From contig SFPR01000011.1 of the NCBI GenBank assembly GCA_004551865.1, positions 15,698-79,697 of the forward strand: a stretch of 64,000 bases of DNA, read 5' to 3'. The DNA is from Bacteroidales bacterium. GTDB lineage: Bacteria; Bacteroidota; Bacteroidia; Bacteroidales; P3. Under the pieces are notes generated by a model. That model was not told the DNA's origin, ran no database searches, and was given only the letters and a program-made list of their open reading frames with translations. Position numbers and translations under genes: made by a program. Every line of letters begins with the position of its first letter. Within the stretch, counting starts at the first letter, position 1. Below, one piece after another: positions 15,754 to 23,409 of the stretch.

Positions 15754-17097
15754 CTATCGCAGTTGGAGTTCTATCACTCTTTCGGGAGATGTGGTATCGC
15801 TCTTTTGCGGAAGAGTAAGATGAACGCCGTGAGAGCAGCGGTCATATTTGACTTTTTCTCCGCTTGCAAAGTCCTTTGCCGATTTTACTTTGGCATCTAT
15901 CGGCAAGAAAAGCTCTCTCAAACTATCGTCCCACACATGAACAAAAAGTCTGTCGCCCTTTCGGGTTGTCGCTCCCCAAGATTGAACCGGTACATCGCCT
16001 GCCGTGGTTGCATAAATCGTCTCTCCATACTTTGCCAACCATGTTCCGACCTGTTCCAAACGCTGCAAAGCAACCTCGGGAAGGCGTCCGTCGGCTTGAG
16101 GTCCTATGTTCAAAAGAAGGTTTGCCCCTTTGCCTGCCGCACCAACAAGCAAACGTACAATCTCGTCAAGAGACTTGTAGTTTTGGTCGGTAATCCTATA
16201 ACCCCAAATGCCGTTCATTGTCTCACAAGTCTCCAACGGCAGAACGCTTATATCCATATTGCCGGAGTATCCACCTTTGTTTTCTCCCGGAAGGTCTCTT
16301 TCAAACACTTGAATATCCTCTCCGTTCGATACATTGAGGTGATGGTTGTTTGCAACAAGGCAGCTTGGTTGTAAAGAGTGAATATGGTCATAAATAGGAC
16401 GCATCTGCCAATCAAACACCGTTGCATCAGTATCGTGATCCCACACTCCGTCAAACCATATTGCCCCTATTTCTCCATAGTTTGTGAGCAATTCGGTGAG
16501 CTGATCGGTCATAAACTTGCAGTATGAGTTCCAATCGGCTTTGGATTTGTCCTTTCCTGTGGTCTGACCGGTGCGACCCATCGGGTAATCGTCCCTACCC
16601 CAATCTACCAAAGAATAATATAGGTGTAACCTTATGCCTTGGCGATGACATTCGTCGGCAAGTTCTTTCAACACATCTTTGCCCCATGGAGTAGCCTCAA
16701 CAATGTTATATTGTGAATGTTTGGTTGCAAACATCGAAAAGCCGTCATGATGTCGAGTTGTGAAACATATATACTTTGCTCCTGCCTTCTTGAAAGCCGA
16801 CACCCACTCTTTGGCGTCAAAACCCGCAGGATAAAATCCGCCTGCCGCCTTGGCATATTCTTCATGCAACACTCCCTGACGATTGAGATACCACTCTCCT
16901 TGAGCAAACATACTGTAAATGCCCCAATGCAGGAAAATTCCGAAACCTGCATCGGCAAACTCCTGTCTCGAAACTATATTCTCCTTTGTGGGAACGTACT
17001 CAATCGAAGAATCGCTCACTATTTGAGCCTCGGCAGCAGGGCAAAACGCAATCAAAGCTGCCACAACCGCAAAAAATTTGTTCAAACCAATTCTCAT
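15754..17097 (-). CDS. alpha-L-fucosidase (GH29)
   Basis: A secreted GH29 enzyme that releases terminal L-fucose from glycans by a retaining mechanism. Residues 1-24 are a signal peptide. The catalytic barrel carries FGIFLHWGIYS (~52-62), FTTRHHDGFSMF (112-123) and the nucleophile Asp in IWFDGVWD (D216). A small C-terminal beta domain follows. At 447 residues it is typical of the shorter bacterial members. It stands alone, with its own -7 box. With the GH20 enzyme and polysaccharide deacetylase it suggests use of host-type glycans such as mucin; that is inference. Confidence 0.92.
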   Translation of the reverse strand: MRIGLNKFFAVVAALIAFCPAAEAQIVSDSSIEYVPTKENIVSRQEFADAGFGIFLHWGIYSMFAQGEWYLNRQGVLHEEYAKAAGGFYPAGFDAKEWVSAFKKAGAKYICFTTRHHDGFSMFATKHSQYNIVEATPWGKDVLKELADECHRQGIRLHLYYSLVDWGRDDYPMGRTGQTTGKDKSKADWNSYCKFMTDQLTELLTNYGEIGAIWFDGVWDHDTDATVFDWQMRPIYDHIHSLQPSCLVANNHHLNVSNGEDIQVFERDLPGENKGGYSGNMDISVLPLETCETMNGIWGYRITDQNYKSLDEIVRLLVGAAGKGANLLLNIGPQADGRLPEVALQRLEQVGTWLAKYGETIYATTAGDVPVQSWGATTRKGDRLFVHVWDDSLRELFLPIDAKVKSAKDFASGEKVKYDRCSHGVHLTLPQKSDTTSPERVIELQLR

Positions 17098-17119
17098 ATT
17101 TTTTAATTTTTTCGAGGTG

Positions 17120-17127
17120 CAAAGCTA
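17120..17127 (-). promoter_or_regulatory. -7 box for the fucosidase gene
   Basis: TAGCTTTG on the minus strand, 22 bases before the ATG. Confidence 0.7.
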
Positions 17128-17195
17128 CAAATAATCGTCGATACTGCAAATAAAATCACCTTTTTCGGGTATTTGCCCATAAGAGAAAAAAAGTC

Positions 17196-17203
17196 TAATT
17201 TTG
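17196..17203 (+). promoter_or_regulatory. -7 box for the TonB receptor gene
   Basis: TAATTTTG with a TTG about 20 bases upstream (17173-17175). Confidence 0.65.
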
Positions 17204-17237
17204 CAAACCGAAAAAACATAACTATCTTTAAAAGACA

Positions 17238-19547
17238 ATGAAACAAAGAAATTACATTTTAGTATTGGCTGCATTGCTTTTGAACATTATGACACTCAAA
17301 GCAAATGCACAAAGCGAAGACAGAGTTTGCATAGAAGGTCATGTATTTGACAAAACAACAAAAGAGGCCATAGCATACGCCTCTGTTGCCATAGAGGGAA
17401 CAAAAATTGGAACAACAACAGACGAAGAAGGAAACTTCATTTTCCGAAGCATAGCACCGGGACGTTACACTATCGTTGTAAGTTGCATCGGATACAAGAA
17501 AGAACACCACACTGTCGAGGTTAGAAAAGGAAGTGTTGCCCATGCTCACTTAGAACTTGTTCCCGAAGCCACAAGGCTTGATGAAATTGTGGTGTCGGCA
17601 AATCGTAACGAGACCAACCGCAAAGAAGCTCCCGTGGTTGTAAATGTGTTGAGCGAGAAACAATTTGAGCAAAACAATGCACAAGACTTGGTTCAGAGCT
17701 TGGGATTTCAAAGCGGAGTGAGAGTTGAGTATAATTGTCAGAACTGTGGATTTCCACAAGTTAGAATAAATGGTTTGGAAGGACCTTATACACAGTTGCT
17801 CATCGACTCCAAGCCAATTATGAGTGCTTTGAGCGGTGTTTATGGTTTGGAACAAATCCCGGTCAATATGGTTGAACGAATTGAAGTGGTAAAAGGCGGA
17901 GGCTCTGCCCTCTTCGGAGCAAATGCAATTGCCGGCACGGTAAACATAATAACCAAAGAGCCTCTTTCACCTTCCCTTTCGGTCGGAACAGACATTCAGG
18001 CAATAGGAGGCACAACTTACAGCCAAAACTTCAATGCCAATGGTGCAATACTCAGCAAGGACCGCCGCTTTGGAGCTTCGTTCTATCAAACATTCAGAAA
18101 TCGTAATCCATACGACAGAGATAACGACGGATTTTCGGAAATAGGAATGCTGACCAACAACTCCTTTGGAACAAAACTATTTTACAACATCAATTCAAAA
18201 AATAAAATCAAAATAGAGTACCATACAACCAACGAAAAACGAAGAGGAGGAAACAACTTTGACATGCAACCTCACTATGCAGATATTTGCGAGGCTACCG
18301 AACACCTTATCAACGCCCTTTCGCTCAACTATGACTTTGTGTCCTCAGACGGAAAGCACCGCTTGAATGTCTATTCTTCTGCCCAGAACATCGACCGCAA
18401 CTCATACTACGGCTCACATCAAGACCCCAATGCATACGGAATAACAAACGATTTGACCTTTCTTGCAGGAGCAATGGCAAACCATCGTTTGGACAAATTC
18501 TTGTTCTCAAAAGCCTCAATAACCTATGGAGCAGAATATTCCACCAATCGTCTTGACGACCAAGTCAAGGCATACAACATAAGGACACAACAAAACGTCA
18601 GCACCATAGGAATGTATGTTCAAAGTGAGTGGACAAGCCGATACCTCAACCTACTTATCGGAGCAAGAATGGACAAGCACAACTTGCTTTCCTCTCCCGT
18701 CTTGGTTCCGAGACTAAGTCTCTTATACAAATATAACGACAGTTGGCAAGTCCGTGCAAGCTATTCGAGCGGATACCGCGCCCCTCAGGCATACGATGAA
18801 GACTTTGACATAACACAAGTCGGAGGAATGAGCTTGAGAACCAAACTTGCCGACAATTTGAATGCAGAATACTCAAATAGCTTTTCACTTTCGTCAGACC
18901 ATTATGCATTCTTAGGTGAAAATTGGCAGGCGAACCTGTTGATTGAGGGTTTCTATACCATTTTGAACGACGTATTTGCAACAAGGATTATAGAGCAAGA
19001 CACAATCAACAACATCATTTACCAAGAAAGATACAACGCTTCGGGAGCCGATGTGGCAGGAGTGAGCCTTAGTGCCAAATTGGCATACAAAGACCTCGTT
19101 ACCTTTTCGCTTGGTTACACCTTGCAAACAAGCAAATACAAACAAACAGAGTACTGGTCGGACGATGAGAGTGTGGAAGGTACCGATTATCTGCTCAGAA
19201 GTCCCGAAGATTACGGATTTTTCTCAATGGATATAAGTGCAATCCGCAATACAAACATAACCCTTGGCGGAACATACACCGGAAAAATGAAAGTGGCACA
19301 CTATGCAGGCTACATAGAACAAGACCGTCTTGAAACAACACCACGATTTTTTGACCTCAATGCAGCAATAAGCTACGACATAAAAGCCGGCAAAGGACTC
19401 ATACTACAATTAAAGTGCGGAGTAAACAACATTTTGGATAGTTTCCAAAACGACTTTGACCAAGGAGCCGACCGAGATGCAGGCTATATATACGGACCAA
19501 CCCAACCACGCACCTTCTACATTGGAGCAAAACTCAAATTAAAATAA
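17238..19547 (+). CDS. TonB-dependent outer-membrane receptor
   Basis: A 769-residue TonB-dependent transporter. After the signal peptide (~1-24) comes a carboxypeptidase-like regulatory domain (~28-112; GHVFDKTTKEAIAYASVAIE), then the plug (~120-240; VVSANRN, QVRINGLEGPYTQLLIDS, and VEVVKGGGSALFGANAIAG), then a 22-strand barrel ending in a Lys-rich strand. The plug contains a CQNCG pair seen in some iron or heme receptors of this phylum. No SusD partner follows, so a metal chelate or cofactor is a likelier substrate than a glycan. The substrate is not determined. Confidence 0.9.
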   Translation: MKQRNYILVLAALLLNIMTLKANAQSEDRVCIEGHVFDKTTKEAIAYASVAIEGTKIGTTTDEEGNFIFRSIAPGRYTIVVSCIGYKKEHHTVEVRKGSVAHAHLELVPEATRLDEIVVSANRNETNRKEAPVVVNVLSEKQFEQNNAQDLVQSLGFQSGVRVEYNCQNCGFPQVRINGLEGPYTQLLIDSKPIMSALSGVYGLEQIPVNMVERIEVVKGGGSALFGANAIAGTVNIITKEPLSPSLSVGTDIQAIGGTTYSQNFNANGAILSKDRRFGASFYQTFRNRNPYDRDNDGFSEIGMLTNNSFGTKLFYNINSKNKIKIEYHTTNEKRRGGNNFDMQPHYADICEATEHLINALSLNYDFVSSDGKHRLNVYSSAQNIDRNSYYGSHQDPNAYGITNDLTFLAGAMANHRLDKFLFSKASITYGAEYSTNRLDDQVKAYNIRTQQNVSTIGMYVQSEWTSRYLNLLIGARMDKHNLLSSPVLVPRLSLLYKYNDSWQVRASYSSGYRAPQAYDEDFDITQVGGMSLRTKLADNLNAEYSNSFSLSSDHYAFLGENWQANLLIEGFYTILNDVFATRIIEQDTINNIIYQERYNASGADVAGVSLSAKLAYKDLVTFSLGYTLQTSKYKQTEYWSDDESVEGTDYLLRSPEDYGFFSMDISAIRNTNITLGGTYTGKMKVAHYAGYIEQDRLETTPRFFDLNAAISYDIKAGKGLILQLKCGVNNILDSFQNDFDQGADRDAGYIYGPTQPRTFYIGAKLKLK

Positions 19548-19579
19548 AGCTCAAAGCAAACACTCATAGTTTACACTCA

Positions 19580-19615
19580 AAAGCGAAGTATTTAACAAAC
19601 AAAATACTTCGCTTT
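19580..19615 (+). terminator. hairpin terminator after the TonB receptor
   Basis: 14-bp stem (AAAGCGAAGTATTT with its complement), also usable on the opposite strand by bcp. Confidence 0.7.
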
Positions 19616-19660
19616 CTTCATTTTGCAGCCTTGTCGGCAAAATAACACTCGACCACAACA

Positions 19661-20122
19661 CTACTTGTTGATATAATCGAGGATTTGTTCTGCATGAATT
19701 TTGGTCTTGATTTCTTTCGGAGTGAAAACCTTTTCGATAATTCCCTGCTCATCGACCAAATAAGTTGTTCGCAAAGTGCCAATAGTGCGACGTCCGCACG
19801 CCACTTTCTCACCCCAACAGCCGAGAGCCTGCAAAAGAGAAGTGTCGGTGTCGGCAATGAGAGGAAATTCCAAGCCATTACTATCGGCAAACTTCTTTTG
19901 AAGAGCCTGTTTGTCCTTGCTTACGCCTATGATATCGTAACCTGCCGCCGCCAATTCTCCTTTGTGAGCTTGAAGAGAGCAAGCCTCAGCCGTACAACCG
20001 CTTGTGTTTGCCTTAGGATAAGAATAAAGCACAATTTTGCGACCGCGATAGTCGCTACTTTTAATCTCGCGTCCGTCTTGGTCAATGCCAAGAACCTCCG
20101 GAATTTTATCTCCAACCGTCAT
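19661..20122 (-). CDS. bcp: thioredoxin-dependent thiol peroxidase (Bcp/PrxQ)
   Basis: A 153-residue atypical peroxiredoxin that reduces hydroperoxides. The peroxidatic Cys lies in the TSGCTAEAC motif, and the second Cys five residues later is the resolving Cys of the PrxQ type. GVSKDKQALQKKF, PLIADTD and RTTYLVDEQG are characteristic. Length and layout are standard. It is convergent with the TonB receptor and shares its terminator. No regulatory site recognised. Confidence 0.93.
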   Translation of the reverse strand: MTVGDKIPEVLGIDQDGREIKSSDYRGRKIVLYSYPKANTSGCTAEACSLQAHKGELAAAGYDIIGVSKDKQALQKKFADSNGLEFPLIADTDTSLLQALGCWGEKVACGRRTIGTLRTTYLVDEQGIIEKVFTPKEIKTKIHAEQILDYINK

Positions 20123-20205
20123 AGTGTCTCAATTATGTGTTTAGTATTACTTACAATAAATGTTTGCATTTTGACAAGAGCCGGCACGCTCATGCAGTCC
20201 TTATG

Positions 20206-20312
20206 TTATGCATCTGTTTTGCCGCAAGCCTTTGGACCTTCAATCAAAACAGCCCCATAGCCTCCAACTTTTCTCTCAATAATTGGTCCGCAATTCGACT
20301 CTTATAACTCAT
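20206..20312 (-). pseudogene. remnant of an AAA_14/DUF4143-type ATPase
   Basis: The ATG at 20312 reads MSYKSRIADQLLREKLEAMG, the typical N-terminus of AAA_14 plus DUF4143 ATPases. One base is missing in the next codons; restoring it gives AVLIEGPKACGKT, the Walker A region, then TAA at 20206. Nothing of the rest remains. A -7 box stands upstream. It marks one edge of the accessory island. Confidence 0.7.
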
Positions 20313-20328
20313 AGTTTTTGATTTTGTG

Positions 20329-20336
20329 CAAAGATA
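20329..20336 (-). promoter_or_regulatory. -7 box of the broken ATPase gene
   Basis: TATCTTTG on the minus strand, 16 bases before the ATG at 20312. Confidence 0.6.
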
Positions 20337-20463
20337 CTACATTTCTCTGAATTTCAAGTGATTTTTGTAAAACGTTTGGAAATTTGGCGGACTTTCATTT
20401 GGAAATTTGGCGAAAAAAAGCCCCAAAAATCACACCGTAGGAGTGCAAATTTCATGTTGCAGA

Positions 20464-21042
20464 TTAAAGATAGTCTGAAAGATTGTTTTTTGACAACCTT
20501 CCGTCAAAAAACTGTTTGGCTACATCAATATCCACCTTGTTTTTATTGGTTATAAGATACTTCAAAGTATTGCGAAATCGTAGCAATTCCGGATAGTTCT
20601 TTATTTCTGCAAATAGATGTCTCAATTTCGGGTCTGTTTCTGCTTGCACATTCTTCGTATAAGTCAAGAAATCCTTAACGGTTCTCGGATTGTTGAATGG
20701 AGTCATGTCTGCTTTTTGCTCCTTTGCTGCATTAAAGATAAAACTATCCATTGCCTTATATACTGTAAAGATAAATCGTGTCTTGTCTTGATGAATAAAG
20801 AAACGAATGTGTCGTGATTTACCATCAACCTTCTGAGGCAATTCATACTCATAAAAGCCCTTATCCATTGTAGCAGGACGCTTGTCTGCATCAATAATCC
20901 CTATGGCAAAGGTCCCGCTACTATTAACAGCTTTGACAACCTCGTTACAACAACTTTTATGTTTGACATATCCGCCAAGAATATGGCTAACCAAATTGGT
21001 ATCCACATTACATTCCGGAAACACGTTCATCTGTTCTGCCAT
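20464..21042 (-). CDS. TOPRIM-like partner of the adjacent ATPase
   Basis: 192 residues, function not proven. The N-terminus has a conserved Glu in a short strand-helix (FPECNVDTNLVSHIL), and ~50 residues on a GIIDADKRP stretch supplies a D-x-D; this Glu plus D-x-D order is how TOPRIM nuclease domains (OLD and DUF4435 types) look. The remainder is helical with many Lys. Its ATG shares one base with the ATPase stop (TGATG), so translation is coupled. Pairs of an ABC-type ATPase with a TOPRIM protein are frequent in phage defence, which is the best guess here; a role in DNA repair is also possible. Confidence 0.55.
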   Translation of the reverse strand: MAEQMNVFPECNVDTNLVSHILGGYVKHKSCCNEVVKAVNSSGTFAIGIIDADKRPATMDKGFYEYELPQKVDGKSRHIRFFIHQDKTRFIFTVYKAMDSFIFNAAKEQKADMTPFNNPRTVKDFLTYTKNVQAETDPKLRHLFAEIKNYPELLRFRNTLKYLITNKNKVDIDVAKQFFDGRLSKNNLSDYL

Positions 21043-22232
21043 CAGTGTGTAAATGCTTCAAAGTTAAAGAATGCATCAGAACCATTATCATAAATCTGCT
21101 GAAGCTCGTCTTCGTCGGCAGTCTTGACTGAAAACAATCCCTTATTGTCTTTGTCATGGTAAGTGAGCATCAACTTAAAATCCGGAATATTTTCTTGCAG
21201 AAGACTGCTCAAAATATAAGGACTATGAGTAGTGATGAACAAAAAGTTTTTTCTTGCCTTGTCAAATATTCTGTCCAATATCCAGCGGACGTACTGACAC
21301 TGAGTAGGCGGAAAGAGATTATTTTCCGGTTCTTCAAGAAATATTTCGCTGTGGTCATTTTCCAACAGCCTCGTTATGTATCTGTTAAACTTGTCTCTCT
21401 CTTTTTGATTGTAGAAAAAATATGTTTGTCGTTTGCCGTTCAAAGAAACACTTGCTTCAAATCGGTGTTCTCCCATGCGAGTTTCAAAACATCTGTCATA
21501 TATTGTCTCCAATGTGTGCCTTATTTCTTCTATCTTGGCGAGGCTTATATCGGTAAGATTTACCATTTTATCTTCAAACACTTCATTTGTGAGATAATCA
21601 GTATATACAAACAGCGGTAACATTGATTGCATTCCGCTTGAAGTTTCTGACAACTCGAGAATTTTTCCGTTTTGAAGAGCCACCAAATCCTTTTCCTTGT
21701 TTTCGTCAAAATAATAATCCACACCCAATCCGAGAATATTTGATATTTTAGCTTGTTGCCGTCTTGCTCTATTCCATTCATTCATAAAATCTTGAAGATA
21801 ACTACCCGGATTTGGCAGTTGCTTATAATCCTTAAACAACGAAACAACATTCCTATCCGAAGGAATATATGCAACTTTCGGACGACAGTATCGCCAGCTG
21901 TTGGCTTGTGGCTTGTATAGGAATTTATCAGCTCTTTTGTTGTCAAAACTAAATGATGAATAAGCCGAAGAATACTCGATATATGTATCCTCTTTGAGAT
22001 ACTTCTCCATCTGATAATAACCGGTAAAGCTGTCGATAAACACCGAACCATTGGCAAAATAATCCGCCGACTGTAAAAGCATAATTCGCTTTTCTACCCA
22101 TGAGCAGAAACAAGCCGTCCTGAGAACACAAGTCTTTCCCGAACTTTGCAAACCGATAATCAGATTTACTTGTTCGAGCATAATATCCACATCTTTCAGC
22201 GGACCAAAATTTCTTATGATTAAATGCTTCAT
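21042..22232 (-). CDS. AAA family (ABC/SMC-type) ATPase, OLD-like
   Basis: A 396-residue soluble ATPase. Walker A is GLQSSGKT (27-34), preceded by the MKHLIIRNFGPLKDVDI start typical of AAA_15/OLD-like ATPases. The signature region holds a LSETSSGMQSM stretch (~215-225), Walker B is EIFLEEPENNLFPP (~300), and the H-loop is TTHSPYILSSL (~335). The start is ATG 22232; the in-frame TTG at 22274 lies inside the -7 box TAATTTTG. It overlaps the TOPRIM-like gene by one base. Together they resemble two-gene anti-phage systems (compare the PARIS or Gabija logic) but match none exactly by eye. Confidence 0.75.
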   Translation of the reverse strand: MKHLIIRNFGPLKDVDIMLEQVNLIIGLQSSGKTCVLRTACFCSWVEKRIMLLQSADYFANGSVFIDSFTGYYQMEKYLKEDTYIEYSSAYSSFSFDNKRADKFLYKPQANSWRYCRPKVAYIPSDRNVVSLFKDYKQLPNPGSYLQDFMNEWNRARRQQAKISNILGLGVDYYFDENKEKDLVALQNGKILELSETSSGMQSMLPLFVYTDYLTNEVFEDKMVNLTDISLAKIEEIRHTLETIYDRCFETRMGEHRFEASVSLNGKRQTYFFYNQKERDKFNRYITRLLENDHSEIFLEEPENNLFPPTQCQYVRWILDRIFDKARKNFLFITTHSPYILSSLLQENIPDFKLMLTYHDKDNKGLFSVKTADEDELQQIYDNGSDAFFNFEAFTH

Positions 22233-22271
22233 CTTGCCAGAATTATCAACCAATAAAATACCTTCACTTTG

Positions 22272-22279
22272 CAAAATTA
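22272..22279 (-). promoter_or_regulatory. -7 box for the ATPase/TOPRIM pair
   Basis: TAATTTTG on the minus strand, 39 bases before the ATG at 22232. Confidence 0.6.
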
Positions 22280-22347
22280 CTGATTTTCTCTCAAAATGTA
22301 GGAGATTTCACTCTGATTTGATTTACTAATCGGCTTATCCCCTACGT

Positions 22348-22449
22348 TTCGCTTCGGTCGTAGGGCTGTCGGCTCCGCTCGACAGCCCCTCTCCCTTCGC
22401 TCTCTCCCTTTCTGAGCTTAAAACGTTGGCGGATTACCTTGTGGTAAAC
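22348..22449 (-). promoter_or_regulatory. conserved 3' flank of variable gene 1 with GC hairpin
   Basis: The ~100 bases after the stop match those after variable gene 2 (23308-23409) with about three differences. A GC hairpin, GGGCTGTCG/CGACAGCCC (22363-22371 with 22380-22388), lies ~60 bases past the stop. In known DGRs a hairpin just 3' of the variable region marks it as a target; here this is inference. Confidence 0.55.
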
Positions 22450-23208
22450 TCAGAGGGCGAGACGGAGACCGAGGATGCTGCCATGAGAGCTGGGAGTGCC
22501 GTAGTTGCGATGGGATACGCGCACGTCCCAACTGTAGCTGCTCCAGCTGCCACCACGATGAACGCGACGCTCACCCCTCGACGGTCCGGTTGGATTGGTC
22601 TGAGAATTGCTCTGATAGTCTCCATACCAATCGTTGCACCACTCCCTTACGTTGCCACTCATATCATACAAGCCAAGTTCGTTGGCTTTTTTGGTCTTGA
22701 CAGAGTGGGTCTTGCCGCCGCTATTACTCCCGTACCACGCTACTTCGTCGGCATCGTTGCTACCGCTGTACTTATATACATAGTCCTTGCTATACTTGCC
22801 TCCTCTTGCTGCATACTCCCACTCGGCTTCGGTCGGAAGTCGGAACTCCTTTCCTGTCAATCGGTTTAACTTCTTGATAAACTTTTGGCAAGCTTTCCAA
22901 CTTACGCTCTCCACAGGGCGTTGATTGTCGCCTTTGAACCAAGAAGGGTTGCTGCCCATGACTGCCTGCCACAGCTCTTGCGTTACTTCTGTTTCTCCTA
23001 TATGGTAGTCCGAAAGGGTAACGCTGTGAATAGGTTTCTCGTCATTGTCTGCGAAACTGCCTTGCTCCGAGGTCGCTCCCATACTGAACGTGCCGCCCTC
23101 CACCTTTATCATCTTAAACTCTACGCCTTTGACGCTAAAGGTTTGCTCGCTTGGCTCTGTATTCCCTTGCAGTGGTCTGCCGCATATTGGGCAGAACTTG
23201 GCTCTCAT
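22450..23208 (-). CDS. DGR-type variable protein 1: zinc ribbon plus formylglycine-enzyme (SUMF1) fold
   Basis: 252 residues: an N-terminal zinc ribbon half (FCPICGRPL), a short linker, then an SUMF1/FGE-sulfatase domain of C-type-lectin fold (FKMIKVEGGTFSMGATSEQG, EVTQELWQAVMG, FRLPTEAEWEYAARGG, GLYDMSGNVREWCNDWYG). It has no membrane segment. The last 36 codons (RGGSWSSYSWDV...GLRLAL) form a variable region. Catalytic Cys residues of true formylglycine-generating enzymes are absent, so it is probably a binding protein. It lies downstream of a paralogue in the same frame, with no promoter seen between them. Confidence 0.85.
   Translation of the reverse strand: MRAKFCPICGRPLQGNTEPSEQTFSVKGVEFKMIKVEGGTFSMGATSEQGSFADNDEKPIHSVTLSDYHIGETEVTQELWQAVMGSNPSWFKGDNQRPVESVSWKACQKFIKKLNRLTGKEFRLPTEAEWEYAARGGKYSKDYVYKYSGSNDADEVAWYGSNSGGKTHSVKTKKANELGLYDMSGNVREWCNDWYGDYQSNSQTNPTGPSRGERRVHRGGSWSSYSWDVRVSHRNYGTPSSHGSILGLRLAL
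22453..22560 (-). repeat. candidate DGR variable region 1 (VR1)
   Basis: 36 codons aligned without gaps to VR2 (23413-23520). 21 codons differ in amino acid, and 18 of these differ only at positions 1 and/or 2 with the third base (mostly C or T) kept. Intervening Arg-Gly-Gly, Val, Ser, Arg, Gly, Pro and GLRLAL codons are nearly unchanged. This is the trace left by adenine mutagenesis of AAC/AAT codons. Confidence 0.8.
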
Positions 23209-23307
23209 AGGCAGGATTGCCTTGCCATAGTCCGCACAATCTTCCCACGGACACGCTTTTAATAATTCCTTGCCTGTGTTTTCACAAAATTTGGCATTCT
23301 TTCTTTT

Positions 23308-23409
23308 TTCGCTTCGGTCGTGGGGCTGTCGGCTCCGCTCGACAGCCCCTCTCCCTTCGCTCTCTCCCTTTCCGGGCTTAAAACGTTGGCGGATTACCTT
23401 GTGGTAAAC
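23308..23409 (-). promoter_or_regulatory. conserved 3' flank of variable gene 2 with GC hairpin
   Basis: Near-identical to 22348-22449; the hairpin stem is GGGGCTGTCG/CGACAGCCCC (23322-23331 with 23340-23349). The flank stays open in the frame of both genes apart from the TGA that ends gene 2. Confidence 0.55.
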
